NCBI RefSeq assembly: GCF_032121415.1
Contig: NZ_CP135079.1
Location: 5,456,001 to 5,520,000 of the forward strand
Origin: Streptomyces parvus
Lineage (GTDB): Bacteria > Actinomycetota > Actinomycetes > Streptomycetales > Streptomycetaceae
Length of the DNA: 64,000 nucleotides
Reading direction: 5' to 3'
Of this stretch, positions 25,355-34,197 are shown piece by piece; the stretch's first letter is position 1; each line of letters starts with the position of its first letter. Made by a program: the position numbers and the translations under genes. The notes beneath the pieces are model-generated. The model ran no database searches. It saw only the letters and a list, made by a program, of their open reading frames with translations, and was not told where the DNA came from.

Positions 25355-25395
25355 CCTCTTGGCTCATCGGGCGGTTGGGCCGCCGGGTCGTGAGG

Positions 25396-25596
25396 CCGGA
25401 CGGCCGGCTGTACAGGGGCCCTCGCCCCGGGCCCGGCCACGTCCTGGGCGCCAAGGGCTACGGCTCGAAGGGCGGTCCGTGCATGGTCCCGCCCGCCGGG
25501 GCAGCCGGGGAGGCCGCCCCGCCGGGCTCGGACCGTGAGGCCCACGAGCGCCGCAACGTCGTGGAACGGTGCTTCGACCGCTCGAATGGGAAGTGA
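25396..25596 (+). pseudogene. IS5-family transposase C-terminal remnant
   Basis: In one frame ending at TGA 25594-25596, PGPGHVLGAKGYGSKG and then AHERRNVVERCFDRSN match the conserved D-K-GY-SK and RRNVVERCF regions of Streptomyces IS5-type DDE transposases. The middle is degenerate and the N-terminal half and inverted repeats are missing. The frame is entered directly from the tetR 3' end, so there is no own start. Confidence 0.7.
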
Positions 25597-25691
25597 AGGT
25601 TCGCCGTCCACTTCGGCAGAACCGCTCGGTCCGACGAAGGCCGCTGCCCTCGCGCTGCTCCTGATGGGGGCGCGAGGGCTGAGGGACCAAC

Positions 25692-26348
25692 TCAGTCCAT
25701 GTCCTCCCGGTCTTCCTCCATGCTTGCGTACCCGGAGTGGAACAGCGCGAAGAAACTGGGGTACTTCGTGGTGTCGCCGTATTTCGGTGCGAACTCGTAG
25801 GCGGACCACTCGCCGTCCGGCCCGACGTCGGTCGGGTCGAGCAGCCAGAAGTCCTCTCCCCGGGCTATTTCGATGGACCGGCGGAACAACTGGACATCGT
25901 CCTCGTTGCCGGGTATCGAGGCGTAGGTCTCGATCACGCGTCCGCCGGTCTCGCTGTCCCGCATCCACACGACGCGGCCACACGGATGGACGCCGTCCAC
26001 GTAACCGTCGAGGTGCGTCCACCCGTCGCTCGCCAGGAAGAATCCCCGCACGCTGGGTGGGAACCGCACTCCGAGCCGCTCCTCGGATGCCGCCACAGCT
26101 TCCTCCCGGGCAGCGGCTTCGCCCAGCCACGCCTCGACCCGCTCCCCCTGATCCAGAGCCTCCAGCTGATCCTCGTCCAGCAGATCGGCCAGCTCTTCCT
26201 CGTCTGCGTGGAGCTCCACGTACAGCTGGCTGTATCGCTCCAGAAAGACACGCCACTCTTCCGGCGTGGTCAGTACGCCGGCAACTTCGTTCTCTTCAGG
26301 CTCAGTTGTCTCCGTCACACCGATCATGGTGCCAGGCGGCTCTGACAT
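25692..26348 (-). CDS. SMI1/KNR4-family protein
   Basis: 218 residues. The SMI1/KNR4 core is visible as VAASEERLGVRFPPSVRGFFLASDGW followed by a GRVVWMRDSE and YEFAPKYGDTTKYPSFFALFHSGY region. The N-terminus is acidic. Members often act as immunity proteins to contact-dependent toxins or as adaptors. No toxin gene is adjacent. The start is either ATG 26348 or ATG 26327. Confidence 0.8.
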   Translation of the reverse strand: MSEPPGTMIGVTETTEPEENEVAGVLTTPEEWRVFLERYSQLYVELHADEEELADLLDEDQLEALDQGERVEAWLGEAAAREEAVAASEERLGVRFPPSVRGFFLASDGWTHLDGYVDGVHPCGRVVWMRDSETGGRVIETYASIPGNEDDVQLFRRSIEIARGEDFWLLDPTDVGPDGEWSAYEFAPKYGDTTKYPSFFALFHSGYASMEEDREDMD

Positions 26349-26464
26349 TGCCGATGGCTACCACCCGTACCGCGTGCGAGGGCCGGCTCGTGGTCGCCGC
26401 CTCTGACGCGGGCGCGGCATCTGACGACCGGCCATGGCCCCGGATGCGAGGAACTACCGGGAGG

Positions 26465-26797
26465 TCAGGCGTTGCTGACCCCGCTCTCGACGGCGTGGGC
26501 CCGCCGTTCGGTGAGGTAGCGGTACAGAGCGCCGAGCGCGGCGGCCTGGACGATGGCCCCGATGGGAATGCCTATCAGTCCCACGGGGCCGGCGACGAGG
26601 AACAGCATCGATGTCGGTGCGGTGGCCAAGACGGCCCACACCCCGGCGAAGCTGGCGTCTCCGGAGGAGGAAGCGGAGACGGTATCCACGGTCACCCACA
26701 GACACACCGCGAGTACGACGCCCAGATATCCGAGAGCCAGAGGGTTGACCAGGTAATGGCGGAGATTCTGGGGCAGCGAGCGAGGATTCTTGTCCAT
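26465..26797 (-). CDS. SCO4225-like small membrane protein
   Basis: 110 residues from ATG 26797 (GGAGATCC upstream). Three hydrophobic stretches: ALGYLGVVLAVCLWVTVD, ASFAGVWAVLATAPTSMLFLV and VGLIGIPIGAIVQAAALGALY. The pattern matches the SCO4225 family of Streptomyces membrane proteins. Its function is unknown. Confidence 0.72.
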   Translation of the reverse strand: MDKNPRSLPQNLRHYLVNPLALGYLGVVLAVCLWVTVDTVSASSSGDASFAGVWAVLATAPTSMLFLVAGPVGLIGIPIGAIVQAAALGALYRYLTERRAHAVESGVSNA

Positions 26798-26910
26798 GTC
26801 GGATCTCCTGGAGATGCCGGGCTTCCCGGTGTGGTGACTGACCTGCTGACGATCTGAACGATGCCTTCCGTCGGCATTCGCCACATGAGTAGTCATACTC
26901 ACGTTCGTTT

Positions 26911-27027
26911 TCATCGCTCGGCCCCGGGGGCGACGGTCGGCTCGAAGTGGGCCGACGGGCGGTGGTGGTGGGCCAGATCGCGGGCGATGGCGAGGCCCAG
27001 ACCGGTGCCGCCCCGGCCCCGTCTGTG
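26911..27027 (-). pseudogene. Histidine kinase C-terminal remnant
   Basis: On the minus strand a frame reads RGGTGLGLAIARDLAHHHRPSAHFEP and stops at 26911-26913. This is the G2 box and last strands of a HATPase_c domain. The sequence upstream loses kinase similarity at once (27028-27110 is C/G-rich), so only about 35 codons survive. The rest of 26798-27179 holds the crp promoter and nothing else I can name. Confidence 0.6.
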
Positions 27028-27179
27028 CCGTCGCCGCGTTCGCCCGCAAAGGAGTCGGGGGGGGGCGGCCGGGGGCCGTCAGCTGCCGTGAGGGAAAGAT
27101 TCCGGCCTGATGCGATGACTCCCGGTCCGGAGTGCAGATTCTGGACCTGGCTTTGATCTCACTGTTCTAGCGTGATCGC

Positions 27180-27833
27180 ATGAGCGAAGATTCTTCCGTC
27201 TTAGTGTCGTCTCTCCGGGATCTGGTTTCGAACGAGGTGTGGGCGGGGTTGACGGCCTACCCGGAGTGGCGCCGCCCGGCAGGGAAGACGCTGTTGTGGC
27301 AGGGGACCGAGGGAACGCAAGTTCTGGCCCTGGTGAGCGGGTTGGTCAAGGTGGTCCGGACCGATCGTGACGGGCGGAAGCGGCTCCTCGCCTTTCGTGG
27401 TCCGGGTGAGATTCTCGGCGAAATGGCGCTTCGGCGGGGCGATGTGCGGTTGGCGGACGTGCAGACAATGAGCACGTGCAAAGTCTCCGTGATTCCGGCT
27501 GACGACTTCCGGCGCCTCGCACGGGAACACGGCCTTGCCGGACCTCTTGCGGATCTGGCGATACGACGACTGAAGGAGCAGACAGAGGTCTATGACGGGG
27601 ATGTACGCGAACGTCTGGTCATGGCGCTGCTCCGCCTGGTCGAGGTCTCCGGCGGAGAGCGCTCCTTCTCGCTGACCAGGGACGAGCTGGCCCAGCACAT
27701 CGGTGTGGGGCGCAAGTCGGTGAGCCAGGCGTTGGCGCAGCTGGGCCCGGGCCTGGTGCAGGCCGCCAAGAGCCGGGTCGGCGTGGTCGACGTACAAGCT
27801 CTGCGGAGGGCGCTCGGCGCGGTGAGCGCCTGA
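27180..27833 (+). CDS. Crp/Fnr-family transcriptional regulator
   Basis: 217 residues: a cyclic-nucleotide-binding-like beta barrel (WQGTEGTQVLALVSGLVKVVR, then PGEILGEMAL), a dimerisation helix, and a C-terminal winged HTH (LTRDELAQHIGVGRKSVSQALAQL). It is followed by a GTGA-N6-TCAC site and a nucleotide-cyclase-like gene. This is a recurring Streptomyces pair in which the regulator probably controls the cyclase-like partner. Confidence 0.87.
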   Translation: MSEDSSVLVSSLRDLVSNEVWAGLTAYPEWRRPAGKTLLWQGTEGTQVLALVSGLVKVVRTDRDGRKRLLAFRGPGEILGEMALRRGDVRLADVQTMSTCKVSVIPADDFRRLAREHGLAGPLADLAIRRLKEQTEVYDGDVRERLVMALLRLVEVSGGERSFSLTRDELAQHIGVGRKSVSQALAQLGPGLVQAAKSRVGVVDVQALRRALGAVSA

Positions 27834-27840
27834 CCGAGGA

Positions 27841-27854
27841 GTGATGCGCGTCAC
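27841..27854. promoter_or_regulatory. Crp-type binding site
   Basis: GTGATGCGCGTCAC has the Crp/Fnr consensus form GTGA-N6-TCAC. It lies 7 bp after the crp stop and 127 bp before the cyclase-like gene. Confidence 0.6.
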
Positions 27855-27981
27855 CTCCTGTCGGTGCCCGGGGAGCGGAACGATCGCGGGCCCGCTGTGA
27901 AGCTCGGCATGCCGGACGACGTCACTTCCGGCCCCGCAGCCCGGCTCGAAACCGCCGGGCTGCCCTTCACGGAGGAGCGAT

Positions 27982-28524
27982 ATGAGCGAGCACATGAGCC
28001 AACTGCCCCGGGCAATCACCGGCTCCTACACGCGCAGCCGTCCGTTGCCGCCCTACCGGGGCATCCTCGCCGTCGACGCCAAGGACTTCACCGGGCGTCC
28101 GGCCATCGAGCACGAAGCCGTCAGCCGCGCCGTCCCCGACCTCCTCAGGACCGCCCTGGTGAGGGCGGAGCTCCTTGAACTCTGGGAGAACCGGGCCTTC
28201 CCCGCCACAACCGGTGACGGCTACGTCTTCGGGTTCGATCCCGCGCTCATGCCCTTCGTGGTCCACCCCCTGCTGCTCACGCTTCAGGATGTGCTGACCG
28301 ACTACAACGTCCTGTCCCACGGAGTGGTGCCGATCAGGCTCCGGGCCAGCCTGCACATCGGCCCCCTGCCCGACACCGGCGACGAGTTCGGCGGCAACGG
28401 GACGGCGCGCAACGACACGCACCGATCAGGAACCCGTAACGCCGCGCCACCCCGTGGAGGGAGACCTTCGGCGGGCCGCCGCCAGGGTCACAGCCGCTTG
28501 GCGCTGCGGAGGGTCTTGGCGTAG
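27982..28524 (+). pseudogene. Nucleotide-cyclase-like protein, C-terminally truncated
   Basis: From ATG 27982 (GGAGGAG upstream), RGILAVDAKDFTGRP, TTGDGYVFGFDPALMP and RLRASLHIGPLPDTG follow a class III cyclase-like fold. After GGNGTARNDTHR (about residue 148) the sequence becomes low-complexity Arg/Gly/Pro. The frame then runs 37 nt into the opposite-strand NlpC/P60 gene. The usual C-terminal region is absent, so this is probably a truncated gene whose junction lies near 28425. Confidence 0.65.
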
Positions 28525-29567
28525 TAGCCGTTGCCGTCCAGCCGGGAGACCCCGCCGACGTCGCCGATGGTCGGGCCGTTGATCTCCTCGCGGCTGGAGA
28601 CGAAGATCAGGTGGCCCTCGGTGTCGTAGCCGAGCACGATGCCGACGTGGTCGAGCCGCTCCTTCGTGCGGGCGTCCAGCTTGAAGAAGACCAGGTCGCC
28701 CGGCTGGAGCTGGTCGATGGCGGACGGCCGGTCGTCGGGGCCCACGCCGGTCAGGGGGAGCACGTCGGTGCCCTCGTCGGAGCGGGCCATGCCATTGGCG
28801 GTGCGCGGCAGTCCGTCGCCGGAGGTGTCCGAGGACATCAGCGGGTAGCGGGTGCGGTAGCCGAGCACCATCCGGATGAAGCCCGAGCAGTCCAGAGACC
28901 TGGCGCGCAGGGACTCCGGTGTGCCGGTCCGACCGTCGCGGAAGGGGTAGGGCAGACCGAGGTAGTCGTAGAAGTCGGACTGCTCCAGGCGCAGGTCGCC
29001 GCCTTCCGCGCCGGTGGTGTTCAGCGGCCCGAAGTTGGCGTCACCGGCGTAGGCGACGCCTTGGTCGTCCTTCTTCTGCGGGGCGCCGGCCACGTACTGG
29101 AAGGCGGTGGCGAAGACGTCGTCCTCCTTGCTGTCCGCGTACTCGGCGTGCCAGTCGGTGAACCACTTCTCCTTCTCGGCGCCCTTCTTCCAGGGCTCGG
29201 GCATCAGACGCACCCAGTCCGTGGTGGAGACCTCGGAGGAGGTGGAGGCCGGTTCGGTGAAGGTGCGGGCCGGGCCGGTGAGCGTGGCCAGGCGTGCCCC
29301 GTCGGTGAACACCGCCTTGATCTGGCCGTCGGAGCCGCGCAGGACCGAGCGCGCCGGGTTCTCCAGCCGGGACCAGGTGGCCTCGCCCTCGTCGTCGTCG
29401 GCCGAGCCGGAGCCCTTGCCGCCGTCCAGGACGCCGACGTTGCGGACCTCGGTCACCCCGGGCGCCTCCTGCTTGCGCAGCTCCAGGGTGAGGTAGCCGG
29501 AGGTCGCGACGAGCGCCAGCACCACCAGTCCCGAGACGACGGGCCGTGACTTCTTCTTCCCTGCCAT
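28488..29567 (-). CDS. NlpC/P60 (C40) peptidase, membrane-anchored; candidate poly-gamma-glutamate hydrolase
   Basis: 359 residues. An N-terminal signal anchor (VVSGLVVLALVATSGYL) precedes an SH3-like middle region. The catalytic domain has Cys in SLDCSGFIRMV and His in LDHVGIVLG; GDLVFFK precedes the His as usual. It is the last gene of the poly-gamma-glutamate cluster, 32 bp after pgsC. The Bacillus polymer hydrolase PgdS is also an NlpC/P60 enzyme, so chain release or length control is a good inference. Confidence 0.85.
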   Translation of the reverse strand: MAGKKKSRPVVSGLVVLALVATSGYLTLELRKQEAPGVTEVRNVGVLDGGKGSGSADDDEGEATWSRLENPARSVLRGSDGQIKAVFTDGARLATLTGPARTFTEPASTSSEVSTTDWVRLMPEPWKKGAEKEKWFTDWHAEYADSKEDDVFATAFQYVAGAPQKKDDQGVAYAGDANFGPLNTTGAEGGDLRLEQSDFYDYLGLPYPFRDGRTGTPESLRARSLDCSGFIRMVLGYRTRYPLMSSDTSGDGLPRTANGMARSDEGTDVLPLTGVGPDDRPSAIDQLQPGDLVFFKLDARTKERLDHVGIVLGYDTEGHLIFVSSREEINGPTIGDVGGVSRLDGNGYYAKTLRSAKRL

Positions 29568-29599
29568 CGGTTACTCCTCGGTTGTTCGTGGGCTGCCGG

Positions 29600-30082
29600 T
29601 CAGACAGCGGGCATGATGCCGAGCAGCAGCCCGGCGGCGACGACGATGTAGGCCATGAGCGAGACCGTGCCGGTGGCCAGCAGGGTGGGGCCCTTCTGCT
29701 GGCGCACCAACTGGTAGGCGATCAGGCCGGGCACGATGAAGCCGAGGGTCTGGTTGCCGTAGAGCAGCGGGAACTCCAGCGACAGCAGGATCATCACCGT
29801 GCTCTGGAGCAGCACGCCGAGCAGCACGACCGAGGCGAACAGGCGCTTGCCGTACAGGATCACCAGCCGCTGCATGACCTTGGTGCCGGCGTAGGTGAGT
29901 GCCGTGACGCCCAGCACCATGGCCGCGCGCTGGACATCCTCGATCAGCGTCAGCGCGAGCCAGCCCGGGGTGATCATTCCGCCGGGCGAAAGGTTGGTGG
30001 TGAGGTAGCACAGCAGCGAGAAGAACAGCCCTATGGCGATACCCAGGGCGGCCATCTCGGGGGTCAGTGCGGCGGTGGTCAA
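29600..30082 (-). CDS. pgsC: Poly-gamma-glutamate biosynthesis protein PgsC/CapC
   Basis: 160 residues with about five membrane segments. The family signature SPGGMITPGWLALTL lies after the first helix; GNQTLGFIVPGLIAYQLVRQQ and the C-terminal GLLLGI follow. It begins with a TTG overlapping the pgsB stop (TTGA), the usual tight PgsB-PgsC coupling. The protein forms the membrane part of the PGA synthase/export complex. An internal ATG (Met9) is an alternative start. Confidence 0.85.
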   Translation of the reverse strand: MTTAALTPEMAALGIAIGLFFSLLCYLTTNLSPGGMITPGWLALTLIEDVQRAAMVLGVTALTYAGTKVMQRLVILYGKRLFASVVLLGVLLQSTVMILLSLEFPLLYGNQTLGFIVPGLIAYQLVRQQKGPTLLATGTVSLMAYIVVAAGLLLGIMPAV

Positions 30083-31704
30083 CGGGAACTCCGGGCGTCG
30101 TCGTGCGGCTCGTCGTGGGGCGGCCAGATGTGCGGTGCGGGCTCGTGCGGCTGCTTCCGCGGCGCGCCGGCGAAGAACTCGAAGGGCTGGTCCCTCCGCC
30201 GCCGGCCCTGCGCCTGCCCCTGGCCCTGTTCGGCGTACGGCTCCTGCCGGGTGTCCGGCTCGCGCTGTGCGTACGGGCCCTGCTGGGCGTGCCGCTCGCG
30301 CTGTGCGTACGGCTCACGCCCGGCGTCCTGCTCGTGGTGTTCGGGCTGCTGCCGGTAGGAATCCGTCGGCTGCACCGGGATGCGGACCACCGGGATCTCC
30401 TGCGTCTGCGAAGCCTGGTAGCGCTCCTCGTACGCCGGGTGGTACGAGGCGAACGGGTCCAGGCGGGACGCCTGCGCCGGGTTCGCGGCGACGGGGTTCG
30501 GCACCTCCTCGTCCGCCTCGCTCTCGTCGGCGGGGAGCTCGGCGAGGTACTCCAGCAACTCCTCGCCCTGGCCGTGGATGTTGCCGATGGCCACCAGGGA
30601 GGCACCGTCGGACATCCGGCCGAGCATCGTCGGCATGAACTCGTCGGCGGCCCGCTTCTCACCGCCCAGGTCGACCGCCCGGTCCTGCCACTCGGCGGGT
30701 ATGGCGTCGATCGCGCTCTTGGCGGGGTGGCCGATGACGAAGACGTTGTCGGGCTGGAGGTCGGGGATGATCTCGCCCATCTGCCCGTTGCGCTCCACGC
30801 GGTCGGGGCGGCAGTTGATCACCACGTTCAGCGGGCGGCGGATGGCGCCGAGATCGAGGAGCTGGTTGATGTTCATCAGCGTCGACTCGGGGTCGTTGGC
30901 CGCGAAGACGTTGGCGAAGGCGAGCCGGTTGCCGTCGGGGGCCGCATAGCGCTCCACCGAGAGCACGCCCGGGTCCGGCGGGGCGTCGTACATCCCCTGG
31001 AGGGCGACCTCGCGCTCCACGCCGAGCAGTTCGGCGACGACCAGGGCGATCGCCACGTTCTCCTTGAAGGTGAACCAGCTGAAGCCGCGCAGCTCGTCGT
31101 CGCTGACGGTCTCCGGGTCGGCGTACACCAGTTGGCAGTTCCGGGCGTCCGCCTCCTCCTGGAGGATGTGGAAACGTTCCTTCTCGGCGGTGACGCAGAT
31201 GCCGTCCTCCGGCATCGAGCGGCACAGCGAGCGGGCCACGTCGTCGAGGGTGGGGCCCATCTCGGCGAGGTGGTCCTCGCGTACGTTGCAGAGCACGCCG
31301 ATCGTCGAGCGGATCAGCTTGCTCTGGTTGACCTCCTGGAGCGCGGGCATCACGGCCATGCACTCGATGACGAGCGCGTCGGGCCGGTAGGTGGCGGCCC
31401 GCCGGACGATGCCGATCTGCTCCACCACGTTGGCGATGCCGAACTTGCGGTAGACCGGCTCCTCGGTGGCGTCCGGGTGGATGAAGCGGGCGGCCGTCCC
31501 GGTCGTCTTGGCGACGGTGATCAGGTCACCGCCCCGCAGCGCGCCCGCGCAGAGCCGGGTGATGGAGGACTTGCCGCGGATGCCGTTGACGAGCACCCGC
31601 GAGGGGATGGTGTGCAGCGCGGCGTAGTGCCGACGCTGCTCCACGATGCCCGCGACGAGCAGGAACACGCTGCCGGTGAGCAGGACGAAGTAGAGGTAGA
31701 GCAC
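30079..31704 (-). CDS. pgsB: Poly-gamma-glutamate synthase PgsB/CapB with long disordered tail
   Basis: 541 residues. An N-terminal membrane helix precedes a Mur-ligase-like ATPase core (P-loop region VNGIRGKSSITRL, then KTTGTAARFIHPD, NVREDHLAEMG, NVINCRPDRVERNGQM-type region). The core ends near residue 400, normal for CapB. The remaining 140 residues are Gln/Arg/Glu/Pro/Tyr-rich with repeated REPYAQ-like units (YAQRERHAQQGPYAQREP) and no fold I recognise. It polymerises glutamate through gamma-carboxylate phosphorylation. Start GTG. Confidence 0.88.
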   Translation of the reverse strand: MLYLYFVLLTGSVFLLVAGIVEQRRHYAALHTIPSRVLVNGIRGKSSITRLCAGALRGGDLITVAKTTGTAARFIHPDATEEPVYRKFGIANVVEQIGIVRRAATYRPDALVIECMAVMPALQEVNQSKLIRSTIGVLCNVREDHLAEMGPTLDDVARSLCRSMPEDGICVTAEKERFHILQEEADARNCQLVYADPETVSDDELRGFSWFTFKENVAIALVVAELLGVEREVALQGMYDAPPDPGVLSVERYAAPDGNRLAFANVFAANDPESTLMNINQLLDLGAIRRPLNVVINCRPDRVERNGQMGEIIPDLQPDNVFVIGHPAKSAIDAIPAEWQDRAVDLGGEKRAADEFMPTMLGRMSDGASLVAIGNIHGQGEELLEYLAELPADESEADEEVPNPVAANPAQASRLDPFASYHPAYEERYQASQTQEIPVVRIPVQPTDSYRQQPEHHEQDAGREPYAQRERHAQQGPYAQREPDTRQEPYAEQGQGQAQGRRRRDQPFEFFAGAPRKQPHEPAPHIWPPHDEPHDDARSSR

Positions 31705-31710
31705 GCTGGG

Positions 31711-34032
31711 TCACCTTCCTCCGGCGCCGGGCCGGGACTCGGCGGGCCGGCGCGCCTGGGTCTGCCGACGGGCCTGCAACTGCTGGCGGATCAGTTCGAG
31801 GCTCCGGACGACGGCGCCCACCTCGTCCTGGTAGCGGGGGTAGTGCACGGTCTTGAGGTCTCCGTCGGCGAGCTTCTCGGCGGCCGCCGCGAGGGCCCGC
31901 AGGGGCCGGACGACGACGAGGTGGATCCAGCCCAGGCAGACCACGATCAGGGCGAGGCCGAGCAGGCTGGCGAGCACGCTGCGGTCCTCGCGCTCGTAGG
32001 CGGTGATCTCGAAGCGGCCGGCGTCCTGCCAGCTCACGACGGTCCAGCCCAGGTCGGAGGCGATGCCGCCACCGGTGAACGGCGCCGCGGCGGCCACGGT
32101 GACGGTGCCGCCGTCCCGGATGAGCAGCCCGTTCTCCAGCGGCCCGGCGCCCACCCGCACATTGGCCGCGCGCACCAGGTCGGGCAGCGCGTCCTTCGGC
32201 AGCCCCTCGAAGGCGCGGAAACCGTCGCTGGCGGCGAGGGTCCGCTCGTCCGCGTTCACGATCCGGACCTCGCCGAGGCCGGGCCGCTTCAGCAGAGAGT
32301 TGAGGAACTCCACCCGCACCTCTCCGACCAGGGTCATGCCCTTGCGCTCCGGCACGGGTGCCCCGGCCTGGACGACGGGCCTCTTCTCGCCCTGGCCAAA
32401 GACGCGGACCAGCGACGGGTCCTTCTCCGTGCTCCACGGGTGGGGGTCGCCGCCGGCCCGGGCGACGATGTCGCCGGTCGCGCCGACGACGTACAGCGCC
32501 TGGTAGCGGGTGTGCTCGCGCAGGGCGCTCTTCAGCACGGTCCCGGTGGCGGCGGGGTCGTCGACGTCGAGCAGGCGGGAGGTGGAGACGAGGTCGGCCT
32601 GGGCCTCGTTCAGCGCCCGGCGGGCCCGGTCGGCGACCAGGTCGGTGCGGTCGCGCTGGTCGTTGACCATGACGGCGGGGATGCTGACGGTCCCGTCCGT
32701 GCGGTTGAGCAGGAGCCCGACGGGAACGCACCACAGCAGCAGGAGAACCGCCGTCAGCGCCAACGGCCCGCGCGCACCGCCCCGGAACCGGCCGGCCGGG
32801 CGCGCGCCGACGGGGCCGTCGGAGGCGTGCTGTCCACCGAGCTGGCCGCGGATGCGCTCCAGCGCGGCGCCGATGCGGGCGGCCTCGCCCCAGCGGGGCA
32901 CCGTGACCGGGCGGATCAGGTCGCCGCGGGCGAGCCTGCGGGACTCCAGGAACAGGCCGAGCAGCGGGCGCTGCACGGTCATCCACAGCACGGCGACCGC
33001 GAGCAGGCCGAGCAGCACCAGGGCGCCCGCCGCGAGCAGGCCGAAGAGCTGCCGGCTGTCGTCGGTGAGGGTCTGCTGCTGGACCACGGGAAGCAGGGAG
33101 ACGACCGTGAGGCCGAGACCGGCGGCGACGCTCTCCCCGTCCTCCGGGTCGGAGGCGGCGAGGGAGGCGTACCCGACGGTGGCGACCCGGCCGTTGTAGC
33201 CCCCGCCCACCAGGGTTCCGCTGACCCCGGGGTAGCCGCGGGAACCGGGCTCCCGGGCGCTCACCGGGTTCTGCTCGGCCTCCTCGGCGGCCCGGTCGGA
33301 CAGCCGGGTCATCTGCTTCTGCAGGAAGGTGAGTTCCTTGCGCTCCGCGTCCGAGTTCAGCGCCTCGGACTGCTCGAAGCCGGCGGTCGCGAGGATCTCG
33401 CCACCACGGGCGACGACGGCCATGCTGCGGAACGGGCCCAGGTTGATGGGGGGTACGGAGAGGCTGTTGGAGGCCACCAGCAGCTGCTGCGCACCCTGCT
33501 CCCCCTCCAGCACGGCCATCGTCATCAGGCGTACGTCACCGGTCTCCAGCCGCACCATCCGCGGGGTGAGCGCCTGGTCACCGGAGAGGACGTCCTTGTC
33601 CACCCAGGCGAGCGGGATGCGCTCGCCGCGGGCGGCGAGCACCTTGCCGTCCGCCAGGTCCAGCACGGTGGTGCCGGTCCACTTCTGGTACGCCTTGCCC
33701 AGGTCCGACAGCACGCGCTCGGGGTCGGCCGGTTTGCCCGCGTTCAGCGCGGTGGCGGTGCGTTCGAGGTCGGTGACCCGCTCGTCGATCGAGGCGCGCA
33801 GAGCGATGGCGCCGTCCTCGGCGAAGTGCTGCTGCGAGGAGAGCACCGCCTTCGGCACGACCGGTTCCGCGCCCGGCCCCAGCACCTTGGCCGTGAGGCC
33901 CGCGAGGGCGAGGATCAGCACGCACAGCAGGGCGATCGGCGGCCGGATGCCACCCAGCAACGGCATGTCCGCACGTCTGCGGCTGCGCCGCCGGCCTTTC
34001 GGCACGAGGGGCGCGGCAGGAGTCGATGTCAC
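31711..34032 (-). CDS. Two-HAMP membrane sensor-like protein in the PGA cluster
   Basis: About 773 residues from GTG 34032 (AAGGAAG upstream). Each half of the protein has a transmembrane helix, a long extracytoplasmic sensor-like domain, another TM and a HAMP: RPLLGLFLESRRLARGDL near the middle, RPLRALAAAAEKLADGDL near the C-terminus. It looks like an internal duplication of a Cache-type sensor module. No kinase, cyclase or methyl-accepting domain follows; it ends about 40 residues after the second HAMP. It is 6 bp upstream of pgsB and likely a PGA-system membrane component. Confidence 0.8.
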   Translation of the reverse strand: MTSTPAAPLVPKGRRRSRRRADMPLLGGIRPPIALLCVLILALAGLTAKVLGPGAEPVVPKAVLSSQQHFAEDGAIALRASIDERVTDLERTATALNAGKPADPERVLSDLGKAYQKWTGTTVLDLADGKVLAARGERIPLAWVDKDVLSGDQALTPRMVRLETGDVRLMTMAVLEGEQGAQQLLVASNSLSVPPINLGPFRSMAVVARGGEILATAGFEQSEALNSDAERKELTFLQKQMTRLSDRAAEEAEQNPVSAREPGSRGYPGVSGTLVGGGYNGRVATVGYASLAASDPEDGESVAAGLGLTVVSLLPVVQQQTLTDDSRQLFGLLAAGALVLLGLLAVAVLWMTVQRPLLGLFLESRRLARGDLIRPVTVPRWGEAARIGAALERIRGQLGGQHASDGPVGARPAGRFRGGARGPLALTAVLLLLWCVPVGLLLNRTDGTVSIPAVMVNDQRDRTDLVADRARRALNEAQADLVSTSRLLDVDDPAATGTVLKSALREHTRYQALYVVGATGDIVARAGGDPHPWSTEKDPSLVRVFGQGEKRPVVQAGAPVPERKGMTLVGEVRVEFLNSLLKRPGLGEVRIVNADERTLAASDGFRAFEGLPKDALPDLVRAANVRVGAGPLENGLLIRDGGTVTVAAAAPFTGGGIASDLGWTVVSWQDAGRFEITAYEREDRSVLASLLGLALIVVCLGWIHLVVVRPLRALAAAAEKLADGDLKTVHYPRYQDEVGAVVRSLELIRQQLQARRQTQARRPAESRPGAGGR

Positions 34033-34197
34033 CGGTTTTCTTCCTTGGTCGCTGCGGGTGCTCAGTGCCCGGAAGAAGCACCGCTGTCGCATGGCTGCGA
34101 GACGTCGTCGTGGAAAGGCGCAAGACGCTGTCGTAGAAAAGACGGACAAGCGCCTAAGAGGTTGTGTCCGTTGGCTTACGTGGTGGTGTGGGCCTGG

